A DNA stretch of 64,000 nucleotides, taken from the NCBI GenBank assembly GCA_018195615.1, contig JAGTPG010000002.1, positions 6,503,501-6,567,500 of the forward strand. The letters are read 5' to 3'. The position numbers were made by a program, and so were the translations under genes. The notes under the pieces were generated by a model. It ran no database searches. It had not been told where the DNA came from and saw nothing but the letters and a program-made list of their open reading frames with translations. How positions within the stretch are numbered: the stretch's first letter is position 1; each line of letters begins with the position of its first letter. The stretch comes from Streptomyces tuirus (lineage in GTDB: Bacteria; Actinomycetota; Actinomycetes; Streptomycetales; Streptomycetaceae). Of the stretch, positions 55,508 to 63,355 are shown in pieces.

Positions 55508-56176
55508 TCAGACCTGGTGGATCTGCTCAAGTCCCAGGGGCACGGCCGGCGGCAGCGGGGTGCTGTCGCCGGCCCGGAACGACTGGAGCAGGTAGCCGAC
55601 GAGCCGCCGGGACGCGGCAGCCGCGAGCTGCGGCTTCCCGGCCGGCACGCCCTTGGTGACGCCGTCGATGACTCCGCTGTTGGCGAGCATCAGGAGCGGG
55701 ATGTCGGCGGGATCGAAATCCGCCCGCAGCTTCCCGGCCTCCTGGGCACGCCGTACGAGCTCGGCGAGTCCCTGCTCCGCCCGGCCGCGCTCGCGCTCGT
55801 AGTCGACGGCATCGGGGAACTGCGACAGGAAGGCGGCCGTGAAGCCCCGGTCGGCCGCCTGCATCGCGTACACGCTCTCGACGACCGAACAGAACCCGCG
55901 CCATGGGTCGGGGTCCGCAAGCGCCTCGTCGAGCACCGCGACACACGCCGCGATCTGTTCCGCGAACGCCTCCGTGACCAGCGCGGCCCGGGTCGGGAAG
56001 TGCCGGTACAGCGTGGCGGGGCCCACTCCGGCGCGCCGCGCGATCGCCGTCAGCGGCACGTCGATCCCCTGCATCGTGAATGCCGCGCGGGCGGCCTCGA
56101 GGATCTTCTCGCGGTTGTGCCGGGCGTCGGAGCGCAGCGTCCTGGCGGCGGGTTTCCGAGGGCTCTGAGCAGGCAT
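55508..56176 (-). CDS. TetR/AcrR-family regulator (divergent from dehydrogenase)
   Basis: A 222-residue repressor-type protein. HTH VPLTAIARRAGVGPATLYRHFPTRAALVTEAF near residues 40-71, then a C-terminal domain similar to TetR_C regulators of oxidoreductases (ADIPLLMLANSGVIDGVTKG). ATG 56176 is chosen; GTG 56185 is possible. An imperfect palindrome lies between it and the divergent dehydrogenase, its likely target. Confidence 0.92.
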   Translation of the reverse strand: MPAQSPRKPAARTLRSDARHNREKILEAARAAFTMQGIDVPLTAIARRAGVGPATLYRHFPTRAALVTEAFAEQIAACVAVLDEALADPDPWRGFCSVVESVYAMQAADRGFTAAFLSQFPDAVDYERERGRAEQGLAELVRRAQEAGKLRADFDPADIPLLMLANSGVIDGVTKGVPAGKPQLAAAASRRLVGYLLQSFRAGDSTPLPPAVPLGLEQIHQV

Positions 56177-56190
56177 GTCTCTCACTTTAC

Positions 56191-56218
56191 GGTAAGTGGA
56201 CGGGGTCGTCCGTTTACC
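56191..56218. promoter_or_regulatory. TetR operator candidate, 28-bp imperfect palindrome
   Basis: GGTAAGTGGACG at 56191-56202 and CGTCCGTTTACC at 56207-56218 are complementary at 10 of 12 positions. Located 15 bases from the TetR start and 60 from the dehydrogenase start. Dual control is inference. Confidence 0.7.
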
Positions 56219-56277
56219 GCGTTAGCGTCGAGGAGAGGCGGACACCCCATCCGGCACTCCAGAGACAGGACGATCCC

Positions 56278-57234
56278 GTGAGCGACATGCGCGCAGCCCT
56301 CTTCGACCGTTACGGGCTCCCGGACGTGCTGTACGAGGGGAAGGTCCCGGTCCCGGTGATCGAGCCCGGTGAAGTCCTCGTCCGCGTCCGCGCCGCGAGC
56401 GTCAACGGCGCCGATGTCGCGGCCCGCGCCGGGAAGCTGCGCCTGGTCACGGGGCGCCGCTTCCCGAAGCGCAGCGGCATCGATTTCGCGGGCGAGGTCG
56501 CCGAGGTCGGCTCCTCGGTCACCGGAATCCACGAGGGCCGCCAGGTCTGGGGCCTGCTCGGCCGGAAGTTCGGCAGCGCGGCGGAGTACGTCGCGGTCAA
56601 GCCCCGGCAGATCGCCCCGGCCCCGGCCAACCTCACCCCCGACCAGGCAGTCTCCCTCCTCGCGGGCGGTGCCACCGGGCTCACCGGCCTGCGCGACAAG
56701 GCGCACGTCAAGACCGGCGAACGACTCCTCGTACGCGGCGCGAGCGGCGGCGTCGGCAGTGTCGCCGTACAGATCGGCAAGCTCCTCGGAGCCCGTGTCA
56801 CCGCGCTCGCGGGCGCGCAGAACCTCGACTTCGTACGTGACCTGGGCGCCGACGAAGCCCTCGACTACCGCACGACCGGCCCGTCCGACCTCGGCCCGTA
56901 CGACGTCATCCTGGACACCGTCGGCACCGAGCACCCTGCCTACCGGCGGCTGCTCGCGCCGGGCGGACGCATGATCGCCATCGCGTTCGACTACGACCGC
57001 ATCACCGCGAGCCTCGGCTACGTCGCCGCTTCGGCCGTGCACGGACCGCGGCGCGTCCGCCTCTTCAGCGGCAACCCGACGACCTCGATGCTGGCCGACC
57101 TCACGCGGCACGCCGAAGCCGGTACCCTCCGCCCGGTCGTCGACACCGTCCGCCCCCTCACCGAGATCGCCGAGGCCCACCGCGCCCTGGAAGCGGGCGG
57201 CGTCCGGGGCAAACACGTCATCCAGGTGACGTGA
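56278..57234 (+). CDS. NAD(P)-dependent alcohol dehydrogenase / enone reductase
   Basis: A 318-residue medium-chain dehydrogenase without zinc-binding cysteines (quinone-oxidoreductase class). GroES-like domain residues 1-130; nucleotide loop VRGASGGVGSVAVQIGKLLG near 143-162; LGADEALDY near 188-196. Start GTG 56278; an ATG at 56287 is possible. Divergent TetR suggests induction by its own substrate. Confidence 0.9.
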   Translation: MSDMRAALFDRYGLPDVLYEGKVPVPVIEPGEVLVRVRAASVNGADVAARAGKLRLVTGRRFPKRSGIDFAGEVAEVGSSVTGIHEGRQVWGLLGRKFGSAAEYVAVKPRQIAPAPANLTPDQAVSLLAGGATGLTGLRDKAHVKTGERLLVRGASGGVGSVAVQIGKLLGARVTALAGAQNLDFVRDLGADEALDYRTTGPSDLGPYDVILDTVGTEHPAYRRLLAPGGRMIAIAFDYDRITASLGYVAASAVHGPRRVRLFSGNPTTSMLADLTRHAEAGTLRPVVDTVRPLTEIAEAHRALEAGGVRGKHVIQVT

Positions 57235-57596
57235 CCCGCCTTGGCTCGGAGCGCCGGAGCTGATGCATGCCCAGCGGCTCCATCACCAGTACCGAGCCGC
57301 CGGGGTGTCCATGGAGTAGCACGGCCCGGAAGCGCTCGGCCTCTCCCGCGGTCGCCGACGGCAGGCCGCGCCTCACGGGTGATCCAGCTCCTCGTCCAGG
57401 CCGAATGCTGGCGCGTTATCGCTAGCGGCTTCCGCCGCGCCGTTATAGCGTTGTGATCAGCAGTCGTGGTTCCGAAGTTCCGTTCGCCCGTGATCGCCAT
57501 CACGGGCGTTCTTGCTGTTCAGCGCCTCTCCGGACCAGGGCGATCACCTCCCGGGCGTGCAGGGTGCGTGTCCGGTTTCCCTCGAAGGAGACAGTC
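57235..57596. other. Intergenic / long leader before the cold-shock gene
   Basis: About 360 bp without a supported gene. Cold-shock mRNAs often have long structured leaders; no specific element was verified here. Confidence 0.4.
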
Positions 57597-57800
57597 ATGT
57601 CCAAGGGCACTGTGAAGTGGTTCAACAGCGAGAAGGGCTTCGGCTTCATCGAGCAGGAGGGTGGCGGCCCCGACGTCTTCGCCCACTACTCCAACATCGC
57701 CGGCCAGGGGTACCGCGAGCTGCAGGAGGGCCAGAAGGTCGAGTTCGACGTCACGCAGGGCCAGAAGGGCCCGCAGGCGGAGAACATCCGCCCCGCCTGA
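57597..57800 (+). CDS. Cold-shock protein (CspA family)
   Basis: A 67-residue single-stranded nucleic-acid-binding protein of five beta strands. RNP1-like KGFGFIEQ near residues 15-22 and RNP2-like VFAHYSNI near 29-36 are present. It acts as an RNA chaperone in the cytosol. GAAGGAGACAGTC precedes the ATG. A strong hairpin follows the stop. Confidence 0.96.
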   Translation: MSKGTVKWFNSEKGFGFIEQEGGGPDVFAHYSNIAGQGYRELQEGQKVEFDVTQGQKGPQAENIRPA

Positions 57801-57822
57801 CGCCCTGCCTGACGCCCCGCCT

Positions 57823-57865
57823 CGGTCAGGCCCGGCATCCCGCGTCGGGACGCCGGGCCTGACCG
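57823..57865 (+). terminator. Terminator after cold-shock gene
   Basis: A perfect 14-bp stem: CGGTCAGGCCCGGC at 57823-57836 with GCCGGGCCTGACCG at 57852-57865. Confidence 0.85.
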
Positions 57866-58005
57866 TCCGGAGCTGCTGGTGCGTCGGCACCAGACAGGTG
57901 TTGCGTCCTGTGAGATGGCGTCCTTTGCGGGTAGCAGCGCCAGGCCCCCGCGAGGCGGGACGCTCGGCAAACAACCGGTCAGAAGACCACGTGTTTTGCC
58001 ATGAA

Positions 58006-58041
58006 CGAAAGAAACCCTGATCTGCATAAAGCAGGTCAGGG
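58006..58041 (-). terminator. tRNA-Arg terminator next to att copy A
   Basis: On the minus strand, CCCTGACCTGC (58041-58031) and GCAGATCAGGG (58025-58015) form a hairpin with one mismatch, then TTTCTTTCG. Positioned right after the tRNA 3' half. Confidence 0.75.
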
Positions 58042-58042
58042 T

Positions 58043-58094
58043 CTTGATCCGGAGTGCCCCGGCAGTATTCGAACCTGCCCACACGGCTCGGGAG
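58043..58094 (-). other. Attachment-site copy A: degraded tRNA-Arg 3' half
   Basis: Reading the minus strand: anticodon-arm remnant, T-arm GCAGGTTCGAATACTGC and acceptor strand CGGGGCA, then CTCCGGATCAAG. It matches copy B at 49 of 52 positions. The T-stem mismatch (ATACTGC) and the CTCCCGA anticodon loop show it has decayed. No 5' tRNA half lies next to it. Interpreted as the original chromosomal 3' end displaced by the first integration. Confidence 0.8.
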
Positions 58095-58112
58095 GCCGAA
58101 CCATTTTGGGCG

Positions 58113-58526
58113 TCAGACCTTGATGACAGTGGCGCGTGTTCCGCATAGGGCCGTGACATCTTCCGGGTCGGAGGTGAGCACGGTGACGGGCCCCGGGGCG
58201 GTGAGGGCGGTCGCGCTGAGCATGGCGTCGATGGCGTACTTGTGCCCGTGCAGGCCGGCATCGGTGAGCAGGGCGGCGGCATGGCGCGCGACTGCGTCAG
58301 TGACCGGCTCCACGACGAGGCGGGAGAGTGTCCACTCCAGGGCCGGGCGGTTGATGCGCGGGTGGACGACTTCCACCAGAGTGGCCGCCGAGGTGATCAC
58401 GCGCAGGTCATCGGCGCGTGCCAGGGCGAGCCAAGCGGTGACTGCGCGGTCGCGCAGCACGGCCTTGGCCAGCCCCTCACTGTCGAGTACCAGCGTGCCG
58501 CCCGGGGTGGCCGGGGAGCGTGTCAC
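58113..58526 (-). CDS. vapC: PIN-domain toxin, VapC type
   Basis: A 137-residue PIN-domain ribonuclease. Acidic residues stand in LVLDSEGLAK near residues 12-21, LVEVVHPR near 51-58, AIDAMLSATAL near 98-108 and LTSDPEDV near 116-123, matching the Mg2+-binding quartet. It overlaps the upstream antitoxin by 4 nt (ATGA), the classic order antitoxin-toxin. It lies between the two tRNA att copies. Confidence 0.85.
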   Translation of the reverse strand: MTRSPATPGGTLVLDSEGLAKAVLRDRAVTAWLALARADDLRVITSAATLVEVVHPRINRPALEWTLSRLVVEPVTDAVARHAAALLTDAGLHGHKYAIDAMLSATALTAPGPVTVLTSDPEDVTALCGTRATVIKV

Positions 58527-58786
58527 GCCGCGCTCGCCTCATCGCCGGTCTGCTGTGCGCGTGCCTCGTGGAGCTGGTCGCGCAGGGCCTGCACCTCGTC
58601 CTCGGTGATGGGGCCGTGTTCTGCCTCGGCGACCTGGATGAGGTCGTTGAGATTGTCACGCTCGATCTGGCGGGCGACGGCGGCGGCGACGTAGGCGGAC
58701 AGACCGGACGGGCCGCTGCGAGCGCGGGCGGCTTCGGCGATGTCCCGGGGCATCGTGATCGAGTACTTCTGGGTAGGCTCGCTCAT
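58523..58786 (-). CDS. vapB: VapB-type antitoxin
   Basis: An 87-residue protein. The N-terminal 40 residues (KYSITMPRDIAEAARARSGPSGLSAYVAAAVARQIERD) are a ribbon-helix-helix DNA-binding domain, and the acidic C-terminus (ITEDEVQALRDQLHE) is the toxin-wrapping part. It would neutralise the PIN toxin downstream and autoregulate the pair. ATG 58786. Confidence 0.83.
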   Translation of the reverse strand: MSEPTQKYSITMPRDIAEAARARSGPSGLSAYVAAAVARQIERDNLNDLIQVAEAEHGPITEDEVQALRDQLHEARAQQTGDEASAA

Positions 58787-59528
58787 GCTCTTTATGCTAC
58801 TCCAGATACTACCGCCGTGCTGGAGGCGACCGCCCTTCACCTTGGCCGGATTGATGACGGTCAGCGCTGGGCTGCCCTGGTAATACGTGGGCTGGTAGAA
58901 GCCGTCTCGGCGCTGGATGCCTGAGTGGCCCACGATGGCGTACCGGCGCGGGAGCCACGGTGGCGCCCCCTGGGGCGGGCGGTACGGGGCCGAAAGCCCG
59001 ATGAGTACGTCGTCGACATGCGTGGCTCCGACATCGGGACGGACCAGACCCTCTCGCAGAGCCGCTCCCGCGAGGTGATGCTGACTGTCGACGGCGGCCA
59101 CTTCGCCCGCAAGATCCTCACCCACGAACACGCTGAGAACTTCGCGAAGCCACCGCGGTGCGGTGCGTGCAAGGGGGACGACATGGACCTGCGGCGTCGA
59201 GGCGACGGCTCCCGGTACTGGAGGTGTTTCAACCGGGCGTGCCCGGCACGGCAGGACTCCCGGGCGTGGGAAGCACCGGTGCGCTTCGCGGTCTGGGCGT
59301 CGCAGCTGAGCTCGATCTCGGCCCATACCGTCCTGCCGGACGGGGACGCGGCACGGTACCCAGAGCGCCGCGAGCGACTGGACGACGAGCAGCCCCCGGC
59401 CGACTCGTCCCAGGGTCGGCGTTGCGCATCGGCGGTGAGAGCTCGCTCGCCGCGACAGTCGGCGACTTCGACACCCAGCGTGACGCCAGCGGTCATCAAT
59501 CGGGAAAAGGCGTGCACCGTCGCCCTAC
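58787..59528. other. Rest of the first element remnant; possible zinc-ribbon fragment
   Basis: No gene is firmly supported. A plus-strand open frame from 59078 reads TVDGGHFARKILTHEHAENF and then CGACKGDDMDLRRRGDGSRY with two Cys pairs, like a zinc ribbon, before low-complexity sequence that runs into the att repeat at 59629. Probably a truncated coding remnant. Confidence 0.35.
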
Positions 59529-59567
59529 AAAAAAGGCTCCTGACCTGCATTCCAGCTGGTCAGGAGC
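59529..59567 (-). terminator. tRNA-Arg terminator next to att copy B
   Basis: On the minus strand GCTCCTGACCAGC (59567-59555) pairs with GCAGGTCAGGAGC (59548-59536), one mismatch, then CCTTTTTT. A canonical intrinsic terminator directly after the tRNA 3' half. Confidence 0.85.
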
Positions 59568-59618
59568 TTGATCCGGAGTGCCCCGGCAGGATTCGAACCT
59601 GCGCACACGGCTCCGGAG
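59567..59618 (-). other. Attachment-site copy B: tRNA-Arg(CCG) 3' half
   Basis: Reading the minus strand: CTCCGGAGCCGTGTGC (anticodon loop with CCG and the 3' stem strand), T-arm GCAGGTTCGAATCCTGC with perfect pairing, acceptor CGGGGCA, then CTCCGGATCAAG. Upstream sequence is not a tRNA 5' half, so the gene is split here. This is the standard core for tyrosine integrases of actinomycete elements. Confidence 0.85.
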
Positions 59619-59983
59619 TGATTGTCTGATTGCATCCCTGTACCCGCTCTGACCTGCGGCGGAGGTCGAGAGGGGGTGTACGGCGACACAGAGTGTGTCG
59701 GAGGTGTGTCGCGAGGACAGTGGGAGAGGCAGAGCAGATCGGAAGTCGCCTCCGGCTCCTACGCCCATTGAGAGGTCGGCTTCGCCGACGGGCTGTAACA
59801 CCCCGGGTGTTACAGCCGTCTGTGACCGGACACCCCGGACAGCGGCACTTTGAGCTGTCCGGACTGTTTATGCAGGTGAGGGGCGTAACCGGACAGCCGG
59901 ACAGGTGGGACACTAGGTGTCGGTCATCCGGGCGAGTGGGACGCTGGTAGGGAAGCCGCCACGTAACTGGAAGGGGAGGCCAC
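59619..59983. other. Non-coding leader of the integrated element
   Basis: About 365 bp between att copy B and the GntR gene. It contains a perfect inverted repeat and a cluster of CCGGACA heptamers (separate entry) but no supported gene. Confidence 0.6.
59791..59903. promoter_or_regulatory. Inverted repeat plus CCGGACA iteron-like cluster
   Basis: GGCTGTAACACC at 59791-59802 and its exact complement GGTGTTACAGCC at 59806-59817 flank a 3-nt centre. Four direct CCGGACA copies start at 59826, 59835, 59889 and 59897, and one inverted copy is at 59856-59862 inside GTCCGGAC. Located 80-190 bp before the GntR start. It could be an operator array for GntR or a replication/transfer site; which one is unknown. 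Confidence 0.6.
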
Positions 59984-60474
59984 GTGCCGCAGGCCAGTCC
60001 GCGAGGTACGTACTTGGAGGTCTCTGATTCTCTGCGCCAGAAGATCAAGGAGGGCAAGATCACGGAGGCTCTGCCGTCTCAGGCGAAGCTCATGAGCGCT
60101 CATGACGTCAGCCGCAGCACCATCGAACGGGCCCTAGCCGTGCTCAAGAGTGAGGGTCTGATCGAATCGGTGCAGGGGCCGGTTGGTACGTGGCGGGGAC
60201 CGGGGACCGGCGCCCGTTGGTCGAGAAGGTGACCGACCTCTTGCGGGCCGAGGGGGTCAAGGTCGGAGACCCGTTCCCCACCGAGAAGGAGCTGTGCGAG
60301 AAGTTCGCAGCGTCGCGGACCGCCGTCCGCTCCGCCATCGCACAGATGGAAGGCCAAGGGCTCATCGGCAAGGGTTCGACGCGGGGCCGGGAAGTCCGTG
60401 CTCTTCCTGTCGGGCGGGGGAGCGGACGGCATGACGACGAGCGAACGTACCGCGTTCGACGCGGCTGCGGCTGA
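59984..60474 (+). pseudogene. GntR-type double winged-helix regulator, one-base frameshift
   Basis: About 163 residues after correction. Two GntR-like winged helices: residues about 5-65 (LPSQAKLMSAHDVSRSTIERALAVLKSEGLI) and about 75-145 (FPTEKELCEKFAASRTAVRSAIAQMEGQGLI). One base missing in GGGG 60175-60178 splits them; the corrected junction reads ESVQGAGWYVAGTG. GTG 59984 has GGAAGGGGAGG upstream. GntR regulators of this kind (KorSA-like) control conjugation in actinomycete plasmids and integrative elements. Confidence 0.78.
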
Positions 60475-61333
60475 GGGCATTCTCCGGCGGGCATGCGCTC
60501 TCGCTGACGTGGACCCGGACGGAATCGAGATGCTGAGGTTCGGGGACCATGCAGTCTTCCGCATCGATGGCGGCCGGATCATTTCCCGCGTAGGCCGGAG
60601 TCCCGACCGGTTGCCGTCCGTGCGTAGAGAGGTGGCCGTAGCCGGATGGCTTGCTACCGAGGGATATCCGGCGGCGCGACTCGTCACGAAGGCGGAACAG
60701 CCCGTCGTCATCGAGGGGCACCCCGTGACTTTCTGGGAGGGACTGGCCGACGGTGACACGTACGCCAGTACGCGCGAGATGGGCGAACTCCTGCGGCGGC
60801 TTCACCAACTGGAACCGCCGCTTTTTTCTCTACCTCCCCTTCGCCCCTTTGACAGGGTTGGAGATCGCTTGAGGCGCGCCGTTATCCCTGCCGGAACGCG
60901 TGCCTATCTTCGGTCTCTGGCTGAGGAGTTGGCGGCTGAGTACGACCGTCTACAGTTCGCTCTCCCGGAGGGACCCGTACACGGTGACTTCAATGTCGGC
61001 AACGTCCTCCGTGACGCGGCTGGACGCCCGAAGGTCATAGACCTAGACGGCTTCGTCACGGGCCCGCGAGAGTGGGACCTCATGCAGACGGCGATGTATT
61101 ACGACAGCTTCGGTTGGCACACAGAGGCTGAATACGCCGACTTCGTCGAGGGATACGGCTTCGATATCCGACAGTGGTCGGGATACGCCGTGCTCCGCAG
61201 CGTCCGCGAACTGCTCATGGTCACGTGGCTCTCGCAGAACGCCGGCACGAATCCGCGAGCGGCCGAGGAAGTCGAGAAGCGCGTAGAAACTCTGCGCTCA
61301 GGCGGTTCGCGTCGCGACTGGGCACCCTTCTAG
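60431..61333 (+). CDS. Aminoglycoside-phosphotransferase-fold kinase
   Basis: A 300-residue protein of the APH/choline-kinase fold. Catalytic loop PVHGDFNVGNVL near residues 178-189 and metal-binding VIDLDGFVTGPREWDL near 199-214. The N-lobe Lys/Ile motifs (FRIDGGRIISRVG) are weaker. The substrate could be an antibiotic, a sugar or a protein; nothing here decides. It starts inside the reading end of the GntR gene. Its stop overlaps that of the convergent regulator by 4 bases. Confidence 0.85.
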   Translation: MTTSERTAFDAAAAEGILRRACALADVDPDGIEMLRFGDHAVFRIDGGRIISRVGRSPDRLPSVRREVAVAGWLATEGYPAARLVTKAEQPVVIEGHPVTFWEGLADGDTYASTREMGELLRRLHQLEPPLFSLPPLRPFDRVGDRLRRAVIPAGTRAYLRSLAEELAAEYDRLQFALPEGPVHGDFNVGNVLRDAAGRPKVIDLDGFVTGPREWDLMQTAMYYDSFGWHTEAEYADFVEGYGFDIRQWSGYAVLRSVRELLMVTWLSQNAGTNPRAAEEVEKRVETLRSGGSRRDWAPF

Positions 61334-62711
61334 GGCTGCGCCCCAACCTGTTGCCAGAGGCGGAGACCGCGGGCCTCTTCCGTGAAGTTGCGGAACTCCG
61401 CGGCCCGCTTCATCCCGTCCGTGATGCGCCCCTGGAACTCCCGCACGTACTGCACACATCGTGCCGACTTCAGCCCCTCGCCGAGACGCAACGCGCTCAG
61501 CGCAATCTCGAATCCCTTACCGGCCTCACCCTGACTGATATACGCCTCCGCTTGCACCATGGTCGCGAAGAAGTCACTACGGTTGTTCAGGCCGTCGCCG
61601 AAGATGGATCCTGCGCCCCGCTCCGTAGCCTGAACGGAGCGCCCAAGGTCGCGGAAGCAGTGCCCGAATTCCGCCGCCAATTCAACCTCGTCGAAATACG
61701 CGATGTATGCCGGATCGCTGTCCGGGGTGCGCAGACTGAGTTGGCGTTCCGCTTCGGACAAGGCGAGGTCGCATCCTCGCGCATCGCCCAATCGGGCCAG
61801 CGCGCGCGCCTCCATTGCCCGGAATTGCGCGGTCATTGTCGGGGTGAGACTTCCGGCCGGACCCGTGAGCGCGGCACGTGCCAGAGTCGCGGCCTCACGG
61901 TAGCGCCCGACAAACGTGGCCTGATGACTCATGGCGGAGAGGACACTGCCGCCCAATAGCCGGTCCCCGGCAGCTTGGGTCATGCGCAACGCCTGGATGA
62001 AATAGCGCTGGGCAATGCCATGCAGGCCGCTGTCATACGACATCCATCCGCGAGCATCAGGGCTTCGGCTACCGCCGAATGGAGTTGCTTGCCGACGCCA
62101 TCGGAGTACGTTCCGTCGAGCATAGGGCGCACGTCCGTCTGCAAATACTGAATCAGCGCGCGCCGCGCATGGCCACCACCAAACTTGCCGTCAAGCATGC
62201 TGAATGCATCGGCAGTAGACCGCACCATCTCGACATCTACGGCTCCGACGGCCCGGTTGCCCGAGCGTGTGAGTTCGCCGTCTGGCGGGGACACGAGCCA
62301 GCGCACGGACGCTTCGTTCCATGCGGCGGAGTCTGGCAAGGCTCGAACCAGCGGTTCGGCTTCGGCGAGATCGGCGCGCCAGAGGTCGGCCACGGTCGTG
62401 GTGACAGCTTCGGGACGGTCCGCGAAGTCAAGGCCGAGGTCAGGCTGTACGGCGGAGACCGCAGCGTCGCCCATACCGATGTCATCGATCGTGAGTCGGC
62501 GCCCCAATTTGCTGCCGATGGCATCAGCGATGAAGCGCGGCATGTCACCGCGCGGGATGGCCCCCTTGAGCCACCGGCTGACGTACGTGTGATCACAAGT
62601 GATGTCCACACCGGAGCGGGCTGCGGCGCCGACTACCGCGCGGGCGAGCGACTTGTGCGAGAAGCCGCCCTCATCCATGAGAGCGGCCAGTCTGGCGTTC
62701 GGGTCTGCCAT
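61330..62711 (-). pseudogene. HTH regulator with TPR-like C-terminus, one-base frameshift
   Basis: About 460 residues after correction. N-terminal XRE-like HTH (GFSHKSLARAVVGAAARSGVDI, HTYVSRWLKGAIPRGDMPRFIADAI) near residues 15-65, then a long helical TPR-like region (SYDSGLHGIAQRYFIQALRMTQAAGDRLL; RYREAATLARAAL). It loses frame at CC 62048-62049; one more base gives LAGWMSYDSG. This architecture is common beside kinases and in mobile elements of Streptomyces. ATG 62711 is chosen; ATG 62756 is an alternative. Confidence 0.8.
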
Positions 62712-62759
62712 GGATCCCCCAGGAGCGGCCGAAGTCTCAGCTTGACTCACCGTCACTCT

Positions 62760-63056
62760 ACGCAGGTCAGGCCCAGTGTGCAGGGGGTTCGCACACCGGA
62801 GTGCACGAGTGCACCCCCAACTGCACGCTCCCGAAGACCCGTCCTGTTGGCGAAGGTTGAGTCATCGCCGCGAGGCAGGCCAGCGGTTCCGAGTTCCAAG
62901 ACAGAGTGCTTGACGGCCCGGAATCGATCTGCCAACGTGAGTGGTAGGTAATACACACCACGCTTTGCGGGTGTGGCGTTGCCGTGGCATCGGGACTCCC
63001 CAGCAAGGTCGCCCGCCGCCGCGGTTCTCCCTGCCCCTTCGATTCAGGAGAGCACC
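62760..63056. promoter_or_regulatory. Divergent regulatory region with GTGCAC palindromes
   Basis: GTGTGC-N9-GCACAC at 62776-62796 and GTGCAC-GA-GTGCAC at 62801-62814 lie just upstream of the HTH/TPR regulator. They are likely operators for it (inference). The remaining 240 bp hold no supported gene. Confidence 0.5.
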
Positions 63057-63355
63057 ATGCGCACATACGTCGGCCATCAACAGGCCGTCTCCGCTGAAGA
63101 CTTCGTGGAACTGGCCCTTGGCACCCCGGTTGAGCTGTGGCTCGGGGCTGAGGGCGAGAGCGAGATGGAGCGCGCGGCCCGCCTGGACGCGGCGCGCGAC
63201 ATCCTCGCCGACCCGAGTACCGCAGCCTGCCGGACGACGTGGCTCGTATCGCTGCCGAGGTGATCGAGGCCCACGCCCCGGAGCTGTTCAACGTCGTCCC
63301 GCTGGCGCGCCCGGCCCGGCGCCGCCGGAGCTCCCGGAAGGGAGCGGCGGCATGA
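63057..63355 (+). pseudogene. Small protein before DUF2637 gene, one-base frameshift
   Basis: About 99 residues after correction. It starts MRTYVGHQQAVSAEDFVELA with CAGGAGAGCACC upstream. One extra C at 63212-63214 changes the end from PSTAACRTT to PEYRSLPDDVARIAAEVIEAHAPELFNVVPL and a basic tail, and places its stop in a 4-nt overlap (ATGA) with the DUF2637 gene. Similar small proteins occur at this place in actinomycete elements; function unknown. Confidence 0.7.

Noticed and set aside
58021..58110. Complete tRNA gene at the left att copy
   Set aside because: Only anticodon-loop to 3' end is present; no D-arm or 5' acceptor strand can be folded with it.
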